From Pseudomonadota bacterium (GTDB lineage: Bacteria; SAR324; XYD2-FULL-50-16; JAHJRI01), in NCBI GenBank assembly GCA_022360105.1, contig JAKSDL010000290.1, positions 1 to 5,540 on the forward strand: 5,540 bases of DNA. Reading direction: 5' to 3'. This document shows positions 1 through 5,540 of the stretch, in pieces. The notes below the pieces were generated by a model, which saw only the letters and a program-made list of their open reading frames with translations, was not told the origin of the DNA and made no database searches. Positions within the stretch are counted from its first letter, which is position 1. Every line of letters starts with the position of its first letter. The position numbers were made by a program, and so were the translations under genes.

Positions 1-19
1 AAATCATTAGATTAGGGCC

Positions 20-47
20 GGAACCATAGGGATTCCCCTATGGTTCC
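20..47. repeat. Perfect 12-bp inverted repeat (possible terminator)
   Basis: The arms at 20-31 (GGAACCATAGGG) and 36-47 (CCCTATGGTTCC) are exact reverse complements separated by a four-base loop, ATTC. A shorter hairpin follows directly at 48-57 (CCGA-TC-TCGG). All three forward frames have stop codons by position 29 (TAG at 8, 13 and 27), so a gene entering from the left could end here and the hairpin could terminate its transcript. Neither strand shows the T-run of a classical intrinsic terminator after the stem. An attenuator or a dispersed palindromic repeat copy are the alternatives. The structure is certain; the role is inferred. Confidence 0.45.
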
Positions 48-303
48 CCGATCTCGGATCAATTCAGTTAAAAGCGGCATCATTCGATTAGATCTTTATC
101 TTGATGCCCATCAACCAACCTCTTTCAGTTTGGTTAAAACGTTTACAATGACTCTACGAATTCATCGAAAAAACTGAATTCTTGTTCGGCATTTATTTCC
201 ATGTTGTATCAATATGTTATCTGATATTTTTGGTAGATTGGAGTTTTCGTCTTTCACGTGCTAAAACTTTTGCACAAAAAACAACAAGATGTTCACCATC
301 ACA

Positions 304-324
304 ATCGGTTCGGAAAAAACCGAT
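304..324. promoter_or_regulatory. Small inverted repeat upstream of the exoprotein gene
   Basis: ATCGGTT (304-310) and AACCGAT (318-324) are exact reverse complements around a seven-base spacer. The repeat ends 22 bases before a TATAAA box, so it overlaps or abuts where a -35 element would fall for that box. That placement would suit an operator for a dimeric regulator, but no known regulator consensus is recognised. It could also be a minor RNA hairpin or a chance match. Confidence 0.3.
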
Positions 325-346
325 AAAGCAAAAATGTAGCTAATTA

Positions 347-352
347 TATAAA
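347..352 (+). promoter_or_regulatory. Candidate -10 box
   Basis: TATAAA lies in a very AT-rich run (341-352) and matches five of six bases of the sigma-70 -10 consensus. The hexamer 17 bases upstream (324-329, TAAAGC) is a poor -35, so the promoter would be weak or activator-dependent. A start near 359 would give a leader of about 50 bases before the ATG at 411. This is a guess from base composition and position. Confidence 0.22.
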
Positions 353-410
353 GGCGGAGCAAAGCGACTCAATAAACCCTTCAGCCTTCAACCTAACCCC
401 GCTAAACGTT

Positions 411-494
411 ATGACTACGCTAAAACAATGGTTTTCCATCTTCCTATCCTTTTGTCTGGTTTACTCCCAGGTTTTTTTCAACCTGGCCTATGCC
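411..494 (+). other. Sec signal peptide of the exoprotein
   Basis: Residues 1-28 have one basic residue (K5), a hydrophobic core rich in Phe, Leu, Ile and Val (8-25), and Ala-Tyr-Ala at 26-28, an AXA-type signal peptidase I site before Glu29. The peptide is of ordinary length. The extended N-terminal signal region (ESPR) found on many large TPS and autotransporter proteins is absent. The Cys at 15 is inside the core and is not followed by a lipobox pattern, so a lipoprotein is unlikely. Confidence 0.85.
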
Positions 495-3400
495 GAAGGC
501 ATTGAAACCGATGGAACAACGCAAACCAAGCTGGACAAAGCCCGCAACGGGGTGACCATTGTCAACATTGCCAAACCCTCTTCGAGGGGGCTTTCCCACA
601 ATAAGTTCAAAAAATACAACGTCAGCAAGCAGGGCGTCATCCTCAACAACGCCGACCAATCAGCGGTCAAGACCCAGTTGGGTGGGTATATTTATGGCAA
701 CAGGAACCTCAGCTCAGGCTCTGCCAAGGTCATACTCAATGAGGTCACTAGTAATTCACGATCCCATTTAAATGGGTTTACCGAAGTGGCCGGTCAATCC
801 GCCGATCTGGTGTTGGTTAATCCCAACGGGATCAGCATGAACGGGGCAGGTTTTATTAATGTTCCCAACATTACCTTTTCCACCGGACAAGCCAACATTG
901 ATGGTGGTCAGATCGATTCCTTCAGTATCAACCAGGGGGATATCTTAATAGAAGGAGACGGCCTTCATACCAAAACCCAACAGGCCACCTATATCTATAC
1001 CAAATCCTTACAACTCAATGCCAAGATCCATGCCCAAGATCTAAACGTGACCCTGGGTTCCAACAAGATTGATTATCAAACCAAACAGGCCACGGCCCAA
1101 TCCACCACACCGGCTCAACCCGACCAGGTCATGCTCGATTCCTCTGCCCTGGGCGGGATGTATACCAACCGCATCACCCTGGTGGGAACTGATAAAGGGG
1201 TAGGCGTCAACCTGCCTCCTGAAGTTTTAGCCTCTACCGGTGATATCACCATCACGGCTGATGGTAAAATCCAACTCAACGATCTGGCAGCCAAGACTGA
1301 TATCACCGTCACCTCGACCAATGATGAGATTGCTCTGCAAGGTACTTCTCATAGCGGCAATGCTACGAATCTCAATGCAAAAACAGACATAACAACAGCT
1401 AATACCACTACCGTCGCTTCCGAAAAAGAGATACATCTCACCTCAGGCAATGCCTTCACCAACCAGGGCACCCTGATGGCAGGGATCAATAAAGATGGCA
1501 CTGCCAACTATACAGGAACCATCGAACTGCATAACACCGAACTGATCAATCAAAATAAGATTGCAACGGGCACCTTAAACGCGGACAACATTACCAACAC
1601 GAATGCAGAAATTGCCGCCCGGGCCATCAACGCCACCAACCTGAACAACAGCCAGGGAACCATCAAAGGTGGCGAAAGTGTCGCTATTACCACTAACCAC
1701 CTGAATAATACCGATGGAAACATCGAAGCCAACAAAACTTTAAGCATCGATTCTCAAACCATCGATCTGGACAACTCCAGTCTCTATGCCAACGAAACCC
1801 TCAAACTCAAACTCAAAGCTTTAAACAACATCGCTTCTTCTCAGATCCAATCCAATGGGGATCTGAACATTGAAGCTACCGACTATATCACCAATGATGC
1901 CGATATCCTGGCCAATAAAGACCTGACCCTGACCACTAGCGGCACTCTCACCAATAACAGCCGCCTCAGTGCCCAAGAGCAACTCACTGTTAATGCTAAT
2001 ACTTTAAACAATAACGCCAGCATTGCTTCGGCTCAAACCCTAACCACCAACACTAATACCCTGAACAACTACCAGACCCTGTTCAGCGGCGGGGATATTA
2101 ACCTCTTTACCACAGGCACTCTGACCAACCATATGGACGCCAATATCTTTGCCTTGGAGAACATGACTCTGGCGGGTGTCAACTCCAATAGTAAAGCTAA
2201 CAAGATCGTCAACAACAAGGCCACGATTGAGACCTACAACGGCGATATGACGATCTGGACTAAGGATCTGCAGAATATTAAGGATACTCCTACTAAGACA
2301 TCCTCTACCTCCGATACAATAATTAGAAGAATTTGGACTCCATCAGAAAATGCAGGGACCTATACTTCTACTGATTTTGAACGTATTAATAGTGTTAACA
2401 CTGAATCGATTACGAATATACCTCAAACATCAAAAATCCTGTCTGGGAGTGATTTGATCATTGATGGAGATATTATAAATAATCATTTTTCTTTGTTGGC
2501 AGCTAACAAGGATGTAAATATCTCAACCACCAAATTGACTAATAATTCCCTCGACGCCTTTCAAACCACAACTCTCTACGATAAATATTATAAATCTCGA
2601 TGTAAAAGTTCTCACGATAAGCATTGCACTAGCTGGGGACCCTGGCAATATACTCATTCAAAGACTCAATCTCAACATACCATAGTAGTAGACCGTGTTT
2701 CCTCTACCATCCAAGCAGGTGGCGACCTTAGCATCATTGGCACTACAGTGGGCAACGGAGAAAAAAAATCGGGTGTGGCTCTAACAGACCGCACGGCCCA
2801 AACCAGCGATACCCAAAATGCAGCCACCAAAGACACCTCCGTTGATCCTAATGCTTATGACATCCCTTTACCTCAAGGCCCTTACGGCCTGTTTGTGCGT
2901 TCAGAAGATCCTGATTCTGATTACCTGATTGAAACTAATCCCGAATTTGCTCTGTATGCGAATTTCATCAGCTCAGATTACATGATGAAAAGCCTGGGTT
3001 TCGATCCGGCGGCAACCATCAAGCGCATCGGAGATGCTTTCTATGAGAACAAACTGGTCCGGGAATCCATCTTTAAACAGACCGGCAGACGGTATTTAAA
3101 CCAATACCTTAAAAATGACTATGACCAGTTTAAATACCTGATGGAAAACGCCCTGAATGCTTCCAACGATTTGAATTTGGTTGCAGGAGTTTCCCTATCA
3201 AAGGATCAAATCAACTCTTTGACATCCGATATTGTCTGGATGGAAGAGAAAATTGTCCAGGGGAACCGCGTGCTGGTGCCTGTTGTTTACCTGGCCAACA
3301 ACCATAATTATGCCCTATCCGGTGATGCCAAGATCATTGCCGGTGACAACGTCACTGTTCAGGTAGACAACCTGATTAACTCCGGTGCCATGGAAGCAGG

Positions 3401-5540
3401 TGACAGTATTGATATTGTGGCAACCGACGCCATTGCTAATTTCGGGGGCAGCCTTTCTGCCCAACAGGATATTAACCTCCATGCTAAAAACGATATTACC
3501 AACCTCAGTGGTTCGATTGAAGGGGATAATATTACCATCAAGAGCGATGAGGGCAGCTTCATTCATGAAACCCATGCCCAGGCAGGGCGACAGGATATGA
3601 TGGTAAAGCGCACCATCATCGGAGACACAGCCACCCTGCATGCCAAAAACAAGCTCTCTATAGGCACAGGCAAAGATATTACCTTCAAAGGAGCCAAAAT
3701 TTTAGCTCAGAATGCTTCCCTAAATGCCGAAAACATTAATATTGAAACGATCCAAGACAAACGTTCATCCAAACGAGGAAGGACTAAAACAGCCAGTACG
3801 ACCCATATTGGATCGAGTATCGAGGTGGCCAGCCTGGATATGAAAGCAGCCAACCGGGCCAAGATCGAAGGGTCTTCGATTGCGGCTGAAGACAAACTGA
3901 AGATTCAGGCGGATCAGATCGATGTGTTATCAGTCAACGATACGACATACTACGAAAAGAAGTCCAAGTCTGGTAACATGTTCAGCAGCAAGTCCTCCTC
4001 CAAAGAACGCTTTACCTCCAAAAATAAAACCTCCACTCTGTCAGCGGCCAACATGGAACTGGTCACCACCGAAGGTGATATTAACGTGGTAGGCTCCAAC
4101 CTTCAGGCCACAGAAAACCTAAGTCTGGATGCAGGCAACAACCTTAATATTAAAGCCGGTCACGATGGTTATTTCTATGAAAAGAAAACCAAGGAAGGGG
4201 GCCTCTTCAGAAACGGCGATTTCTATTCCGAAGAAGAGAATCTTGAAGGCAAGATGACCAAAACCGCGGTGGCCTCTAACATCAGTGGCGCCAACGTCAG
4301 CCTCAAATCCAACCGGGAGATCCTGGTGGAAGGCTCTAATCTTTCCGGTGGAACTATTTCCGGCGAAGCCCAGAATATCACGGTTAAAGCAGCCGAAAAC
4401 GAGGAAAAAACCTGGTCAAAAAAGACAGAGAAATCGATCGGTTTTGGGGATTTAAAGGATACTCTCCTGCAACCCCATAAAGCAGGAAAGTTCAAGGATA
4501 AAAAGCTAACCCTGAAAATCGCCGATGCCAAATACGAAGAATCGGACACCTCCACCAAAAAGACTACCCTATCAAGCTCTAACCTGGATGGTGAAAACAT
4601 TCAGCTCATAGCGAACAGTGAAAAGGAAGACCAGGGCAATATCCTGGTGGAAGGTTCCACCCTCAATGCCACCGACACCATCTCCTTAACCGCCTCAAAT
4701 GATGTGGTGGTTAAAGAAGCCAAGGAAACCACCGAAACCAAATCTGCTTCTAAAAAAGGTACTGCTGAACTCACAGCCAATGTCAAACACCAGGCCGTGG
4801 AAGTTCTCAAGGCAGCAGAAGCTTTGCAACTGGCTATCAAAGCCGCGCAAAATGCAAAGGATGCCTATGATGACTACAAAGACCAAAAGAAAGAAGCAGA
4901 ACGCAACTACAAAGCAGGACGGATCGAAAAAGAAGACCTGGATGATATCCGGGATGATGAACGCTTTTATGCAGCCAGCGTCACTCTGACCGCAGCTGCT
5001 GTGGTCTCGGCCACTGGTAACTTGACCTCCCAGGTTATTGCCGCCACACAAAGCTCCAGTACCTATGGCTTTAATGCCGATATTCAATTGGATATCGATG
5101 CCGTGGTGAAAAAAGCCAAAGAGATCTCCACCCGATCTGTAGGCTCTAACCTGGCTGCATCCAATATTGAAATCAATGCTGGTAACAGGGCGGTGGTTCA
5201 AGGCAGCAACCTGAATGCAGAAGAGCAGATCGCCATCGATGCCAATGAAGTGGAAATTGCTGCATCCAGGGACACATCTGAGTCTTCCTCCAGCGAAGAT
5301 CATGCTCATTTTACCTATACCTGGTCGGCCCACGGCGGTCCCAGTTACAGCGCTTCCATGGACTTCAGTGAAAGTGATAACAAATCCGCTACCTACAACA
5401 ACAGTCGTCTGAACAGTAAAAATATCTCTATTACCTCCAAGGAAGACACCTATGTGACGGGTGCGGTAGTAAAAGCCAAAGAAAAATTAGATCTGGATGT
5501 GGGTGGAGATTTAACGGTGGCTTCCCTGCAGGATCGTTCC
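411..5540 (+). CDS. Two-partner secretion exoprotein, filamentous haemagglutinin / CdiA-like (C-terminus outside window)
   Basis: The frame is open for 1710 codons and runs off the right edge. ATG 411 is chosen because it is the first ATG after the in-frame stop at 324-326 and opens directly onto a signal peptide; no Shine-Dalgarno sequence precedes it. Visible order: signal peptide 1-28, TPS domain about 47-268 with NRNL (97-100) and NPNGI (137-141), FHA-1-like repeats about 336-627, low-G+C stretch 636-763, conserved segment 811-964, then FHA-2-like repeats with a helical insertion 1451-1547. By family knowledge it is exported by Sec, threaded through an outer-membrane TpsB pore and folded as a surface beta-helix. 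Relatives are adhesins, haemolysins or CDI toxins; the TPS and mid-protein segments look most CdiA/FhaB-like, but the deciding C-terminal part is missing. Neither a partner pore nor an immunity gene is in view. The family call is firm; calling it CdiA would be inference. Confidence 0.95.
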   Translation, partial: MTTLKQWFSIFLSFCLVYSQVFFNLAYAEGIETDGTTQTKLDKARNGVTIVNIAKPSSRGLSHNKFKKYNVSKQGVILNNADQSAVKTQLGGYIYGNRNLSSGSAKVILNEVTSNSRSHLNGFTEVAGQSADLVLVNPNGISMNGAGFINVPNITFSTGQANIDGGQIDSFSINQGDILIEGDGLHTKTQQATYIYTKSLQLNAKIHAQDLNVTLGSNKIDYQTKQATAQSTTPAQPDQVMLDSSALGGMYTNRITLVGTDKGVGVNLPPEVLASTGDITITADGKIQLNDLAAKTDITVTSTNDEIALQGTSHSGNATNLNAKTDITTANTTTVASEKEIHLTSGNAFTNQGTLMAGINKDGTANYTGTIELHNTELINQNKIATGTLNADNITNTNAEIAARAINATNLNNSQGTIKGGESVAITTNHLNNTDGNIEANKTLSIDSQTIDLDNSSLYANETLKLKLKALNNIASSQIQSNGDLNIEATDYITNDADILANKDLTLTTSGTLTNNSRLSAQEQLTVNANTLNNNASIASAQTLTTNTNTLNNYQTLFSGGDINLFTTGTLTNHMDANIFALENMTLAGVNSNSKANKIVNNKATIETYNGDMTIWTKDLQNIKDTPTKTSSTSDTIIRRIWTPSENAGTYTSTDFERINSVNTESITNIPQTSKILSGSDLIIDGDIINNHFSLLAANKDVNISTTKLTNNSLDAFQTTTLYDKYYKSRCKSSHDKHCTSWGPWQYTHSKTQSQHTIVVDRVSSTIQAGGDLSIIGTTVGNGEKKSGVALTDRTAQTSDTQNAATKDTSVDPNAYDIPLPQGPYGLFVRSEDPDSDYLIETNPEFALYANFISSDYMMKSLGFDPAATIKRIGDAFYENKLVRESIFKQTGRRYLNQYLKNDYDQFKYLMENALNASNDLNLVAGVSLSKDQINSLTSDIVWMEEKIVQGNRVLVPVVYLANNHNYALSGDAKIIAGDNVTVQVDNLINSGAMEAGDSIDIVATDAIANFGGSLSAQQDINLHAKNDITNLSGSIEGDNITIKSDEGSFIHETHAQAGRQDMMVKRTIIGDTATLHAKNKLSIGTGKDITFKGAKILAQNASLNAENINIETIQDKRSSKRGRTKTASTTHIGSSIEVASLDMKAANRAKIEGSSIAAEDKLKIQADQIDVLSVNDTTYYEKKSKSGNMFSSKSSSKERFTSKNKTSTLSAANMELVTTEGDINVVGSNLQATENLSLDAGNNLNIKAGHDGYFYEKKTKEGGLFRNGDFYSEEENLEGKMTKTAVASNISGANVSLKSNREILVEGSNLSGGTISGEAQNITVKAAENEEKTWSKKTEKSIGFGDLKDTLLQPHKAGKFKDKKLTLKIADAKYEESDTSTKKTTLSSSNLDGENIQLIANSEKEDQGNILVEGSTLNATDTISLTASNDVVVKEAKETTETKSASKKGTAELTANVKHQAVEVLKAAEALQLAIKAAQNAKDAYDDYKDQKKEAERNYKAGRIEKEDLDDIRDDERFYAASVTLTAAAVVSATGNLTSQVIAATQSSSTYGFNADIQLDIDAVVKKAKEISTRSVGSNLAASNIEINAGNRAVVQGSNLNAEEQIAIDANEVEIAASRDTSESSSSEDHAHFTYTWSAHGGPSYSASMDFSESDNKSATYNNSRLNSKNISITSKEDTYVTGAVVKAKEKLDLDVGGDLTVASLQDRS
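549..1214 (+). other. TPS secretion domain (haemagglutination activity domain)
   Basis: Residues about 47-268 follow the conserved TPS pattern: GVTIVNI (47-53), YNVSKQGVILNN (69-80), QLGGYIYGNRNL (89-100), ILNEV (108-112), GFTEVAGQSADLVLVNPNGI (122-141), GFINVPNITFSTG (147-159) and a closing GMYTNRITLVGTDKGVGVN (249-267). In the family this domain is recognised in the periplasm by the POTRA domains of the TpsB pore and nucleates the beta-helix. The wording resembles CdiA closely. The CxxC found just after the NPxGI motif in haemolysin-type members is not present; the residues there are Met143 and Ala146. Confidence 0.92.
1416..2291 (+). repeat. First filament region, FHA-1-like beta-helix repeats
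   Basis: Residues about 336-627 consist of degenerate repeats of roughly 20-25 residues, with alternating small and hydrophobic residues and recurring Leu/Ile-Thr/Asn-Asn turns. Examples are LTNNSRLSAQEQLTVNANTL, TLNNNASIASAQTL and TLNNYQTLFSGGDINLFTTG. Asn, Thr and Ala are abundant and cysteine is absent. This is the pattern of right-handed beta-helix coils in filamentous haemagglutinins. The region is far shorter than the corresponding part of E. coli CdiA, which from memory spans about a thousand residues, so a shorter surface filament is implied. Confidence 0.8.
2316..2700 (+). other. Low-G+C in-frame stretch with a cysteine pair
   Basis: Residues about 636-763 are encoded by DNA at about 36% G+C (128 of 360 bases over 2341-2700), well below flanking lines at 50-60%. 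Codon choice shifts too: AGA, ATA, CGT, TCA and ATT appear where the rest of the gene prefers ACC, ATC, CTG and GCC. The middle (about 690-715) still reads like a filament coil. It then becomes aromatic and basic, with YDKYYKSRCKSSHDKHC (residues 723-739) and TSWGPWQ (740-746). Cys731 and Cys739 are the only cysteines after the signal peptide. The stretch rejoins the common pattern at STIQAGGDLSIIG (about 765-777). This looks like a variable or recombined patch; its function is unknown. Confidence 0.6.
2841..3302 (+). other. Conserved segment between the two filament regions
   Basis: Residues 811-964 break from beta-helix repeats into a Pro/Tyr-rich opening (YDIPLPQGPYGLF, 816-828), then YLIETNPEFALYANFISSDY (838-857), LGFDP (862-866), a helix-like stretch with RIGDAFYENKLVRESIFKQT, LTSDIVWMEE, and finally VLVPVVYLA (954-962). 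Large FHA/CdiA-type proteins share this block, from memory, just before their second repeat region. In E. coli CdiA, receptor binding and secretion arrest map to the area between the filament regions, so a role at the filament tip is plausible. No receptor can be named. Confidence 0.7.
3303..5540 (+). repeat. Second filament region, FHA-2-like haemagglutinin repeats
   Basis: From about residue 965 to the window end the chain returns to beta-helix repeats of the haemagglutinin-repeat-2 type. A recurring unit places a Gly-Ser-x-Leu/Ile turn after a hydrophobic strand and before a Leu/Ile strand. The Gly falls at residues 1154 (GSSI), 1228 (GSNL), 1308 (GSNL), 1415 (GSTL) and 1598 (GSNL), with divergent copies at 1094 (GAKI) and 1684 (GAVV). 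Between copies are Lys/Ser/Glu-rich linkers such as YYEKKSKSGNMF and EKTWSKKTEKSIGFG, typical of the family. In CdiA the matching region is held in the periplasm until target contact and then delivers the toxin; whether that applies here is unknown. The region continues beyond the window. Confidence 0.8.
4758..5048 (+). other. Helical charged insertion within the second filament region
   Basis: Residues about 1450-1546 leave the repeat pattern. First comes an Ala/Lys-rich probable helix (KHQAVEVLKAAEALQLAIKA, about 1458-1477), then a strongly charged stretch with Asp-Asp-Tyr, Lys-Lys-Glu and Asp-Asp-Ile-Arg clusters, then an Ala/Val/Thr-rich helix (YAASVTLTAAAVVSATGNL). Beta-helix coils resume near residue 1580. 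The form suggests a helical hairpin protruding from the filament. Similar Ala-rich interruptions followed by TGF/YGF-like strands occur, from memory, in large haemagglutinin-repeat proteins of Acinetobacter and Neisseria, so it is probably a family element rather than a foreign insertion. Function unknown. Confidence 0.6.

Larger units (their letters stand above)
48..410. other. AT-rich non-coding upstream region
   Basis: No credible gene is present in this stretch. Its G+C is low (about 30% over 121-240), against roughly half in the coding region. Only very short frames occur, such as 16 codons from 103 and 17 codons from 289, without ribosome-binding sites. It contains GAATTC twice, 18 bases apart (158-163 and 176-181), and AATTCAGTT at 61-69 matched by its reverse complement at 172-180; in AT-rich DNA these may be chance. 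The length suggests the exoprotein gene has its own promoter here rather than being tightly coupled to an upstream partner-pore gene. Confidence 0.6.

Noticed and set aside
103..150. 15-residue frame in the upstream region
   Set aside because: Too short, without a ribosome-binding site or any supporting signal.
158..181. Paired GAATTC sites as an operator or cloning scar
   Set aside because: The sequence is a common palindrome in AT-rich DNA, and no known regulator motif or vector sequence surrounds it.
289..339. 16-residue upstream frame ending before the candidate promoter
   Set aside because: Too short, no convincing ribosome-binding site, and it overlaps the inverted repeat and the candidate promoter area.
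351..359. AAGGCGGAG as the ribosome-binding site
   Set aside because: It is about 50 bases before ATG 411, and no ATG, GTG or TTG lies at a suitable distance after it.
2316..2700. Possible insertion sequence or frameshift in the low-G+C stretch
   Set aside because: The frame is unbroken, there are no terminal inverted repeats or target duplications, and the encoded residues partly keep the filament pattern.
3315..3641. 108-codon minus-strand frame
   Set aside because: Opposite the haemagglutinin repeats; no recognisable domain and no start signal.
4223..4600. 125-codon minus-strand frame
   Set aside because: Opposite the conserved repeat region, with a Ser/Leu/Val-rich translation that matches no recognisable family.
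4699..4989. 96-codon plus-strand frame, Lys- and Pro-rich
   Set aside because: An out-of-phase reading of the exoprotein's helical insertion; the exoprotein frame continues unbroken through it.
4695..5333. 212-codon open frame on the minus strand
   Set aside because: It lies wholly opposite the well-supported exoprotein frame, has no ribosome-binding site, and its translation has a skewed Gly/Phe/Ile make-up typical of an antisense shadow of repeat DNA.

Overview
The window holds one very large gene and its upstream region. From 411 to the right edge (5540) a single reading frame stays open for 1710 codons without a stop or frameshift. It encodes the N-terminal part of a giant secreted exoprotein of the two-partner secretion (TPS, type Vb) family, of the filamentous haemagglutinin / CdiA kind. 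The C-terminus, where such proteins often carry a toxin or another effector, lies beyond the window. No other protein-coding gene, tRNA, rRNA, mobile element or CRISPR array is supported.

Organism: TPS exoproteins need an outer membrane, so the source is a diderm (Gram-negative) bacterium. The close resemblance of the TPS domain and of the segment between the two filament halves to CdiA/FhaB-like proteins points to Proteobacteria, most likely Gammaproteobacteria, but this is inference and the genus cannot be fixed. The gene is roughly half G+C, while the upstream region is much more AT-rich (lines of about 30-37% G+C).

Layout: 1-47 holds a perfect 12-bp hairpin that may end an upstream transcript. 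48-410 is non-coding and AT-rich, with a second small hairpin (304-324), a weak -10-like box (347-352) and no recognisable ribosome-binding site. From 411 the protein runs in order: Sec signal peptide (residues 1-28); TPS secretion domain (about 47-268); first beta-helical filament region, FHA-1-like (about 336-627); a low-G+C stretch containing the only two cysteines of the visible mature protein (about 636-763); a conserved globular-looking segment before the second filament region (811-964); and a second repeat region, FHA-2-like (about 965 to the window end), interrupted by a helical, charged insertion (about 1451-1547).

How it should work (family knowledge): the protein crosses the inner membrane by Sec, its TPS domain docks on a TpsB/FhaC/CdiB-type outer-membrane pore, and the chain threads out and folds as a beta-helix on the cell surface. 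No partner pore gene or immunity gene lies in the window. Whether this is an adhesin or a contact-dependent growth inhibition (CDI) toxin depends on the missing C-terminus.
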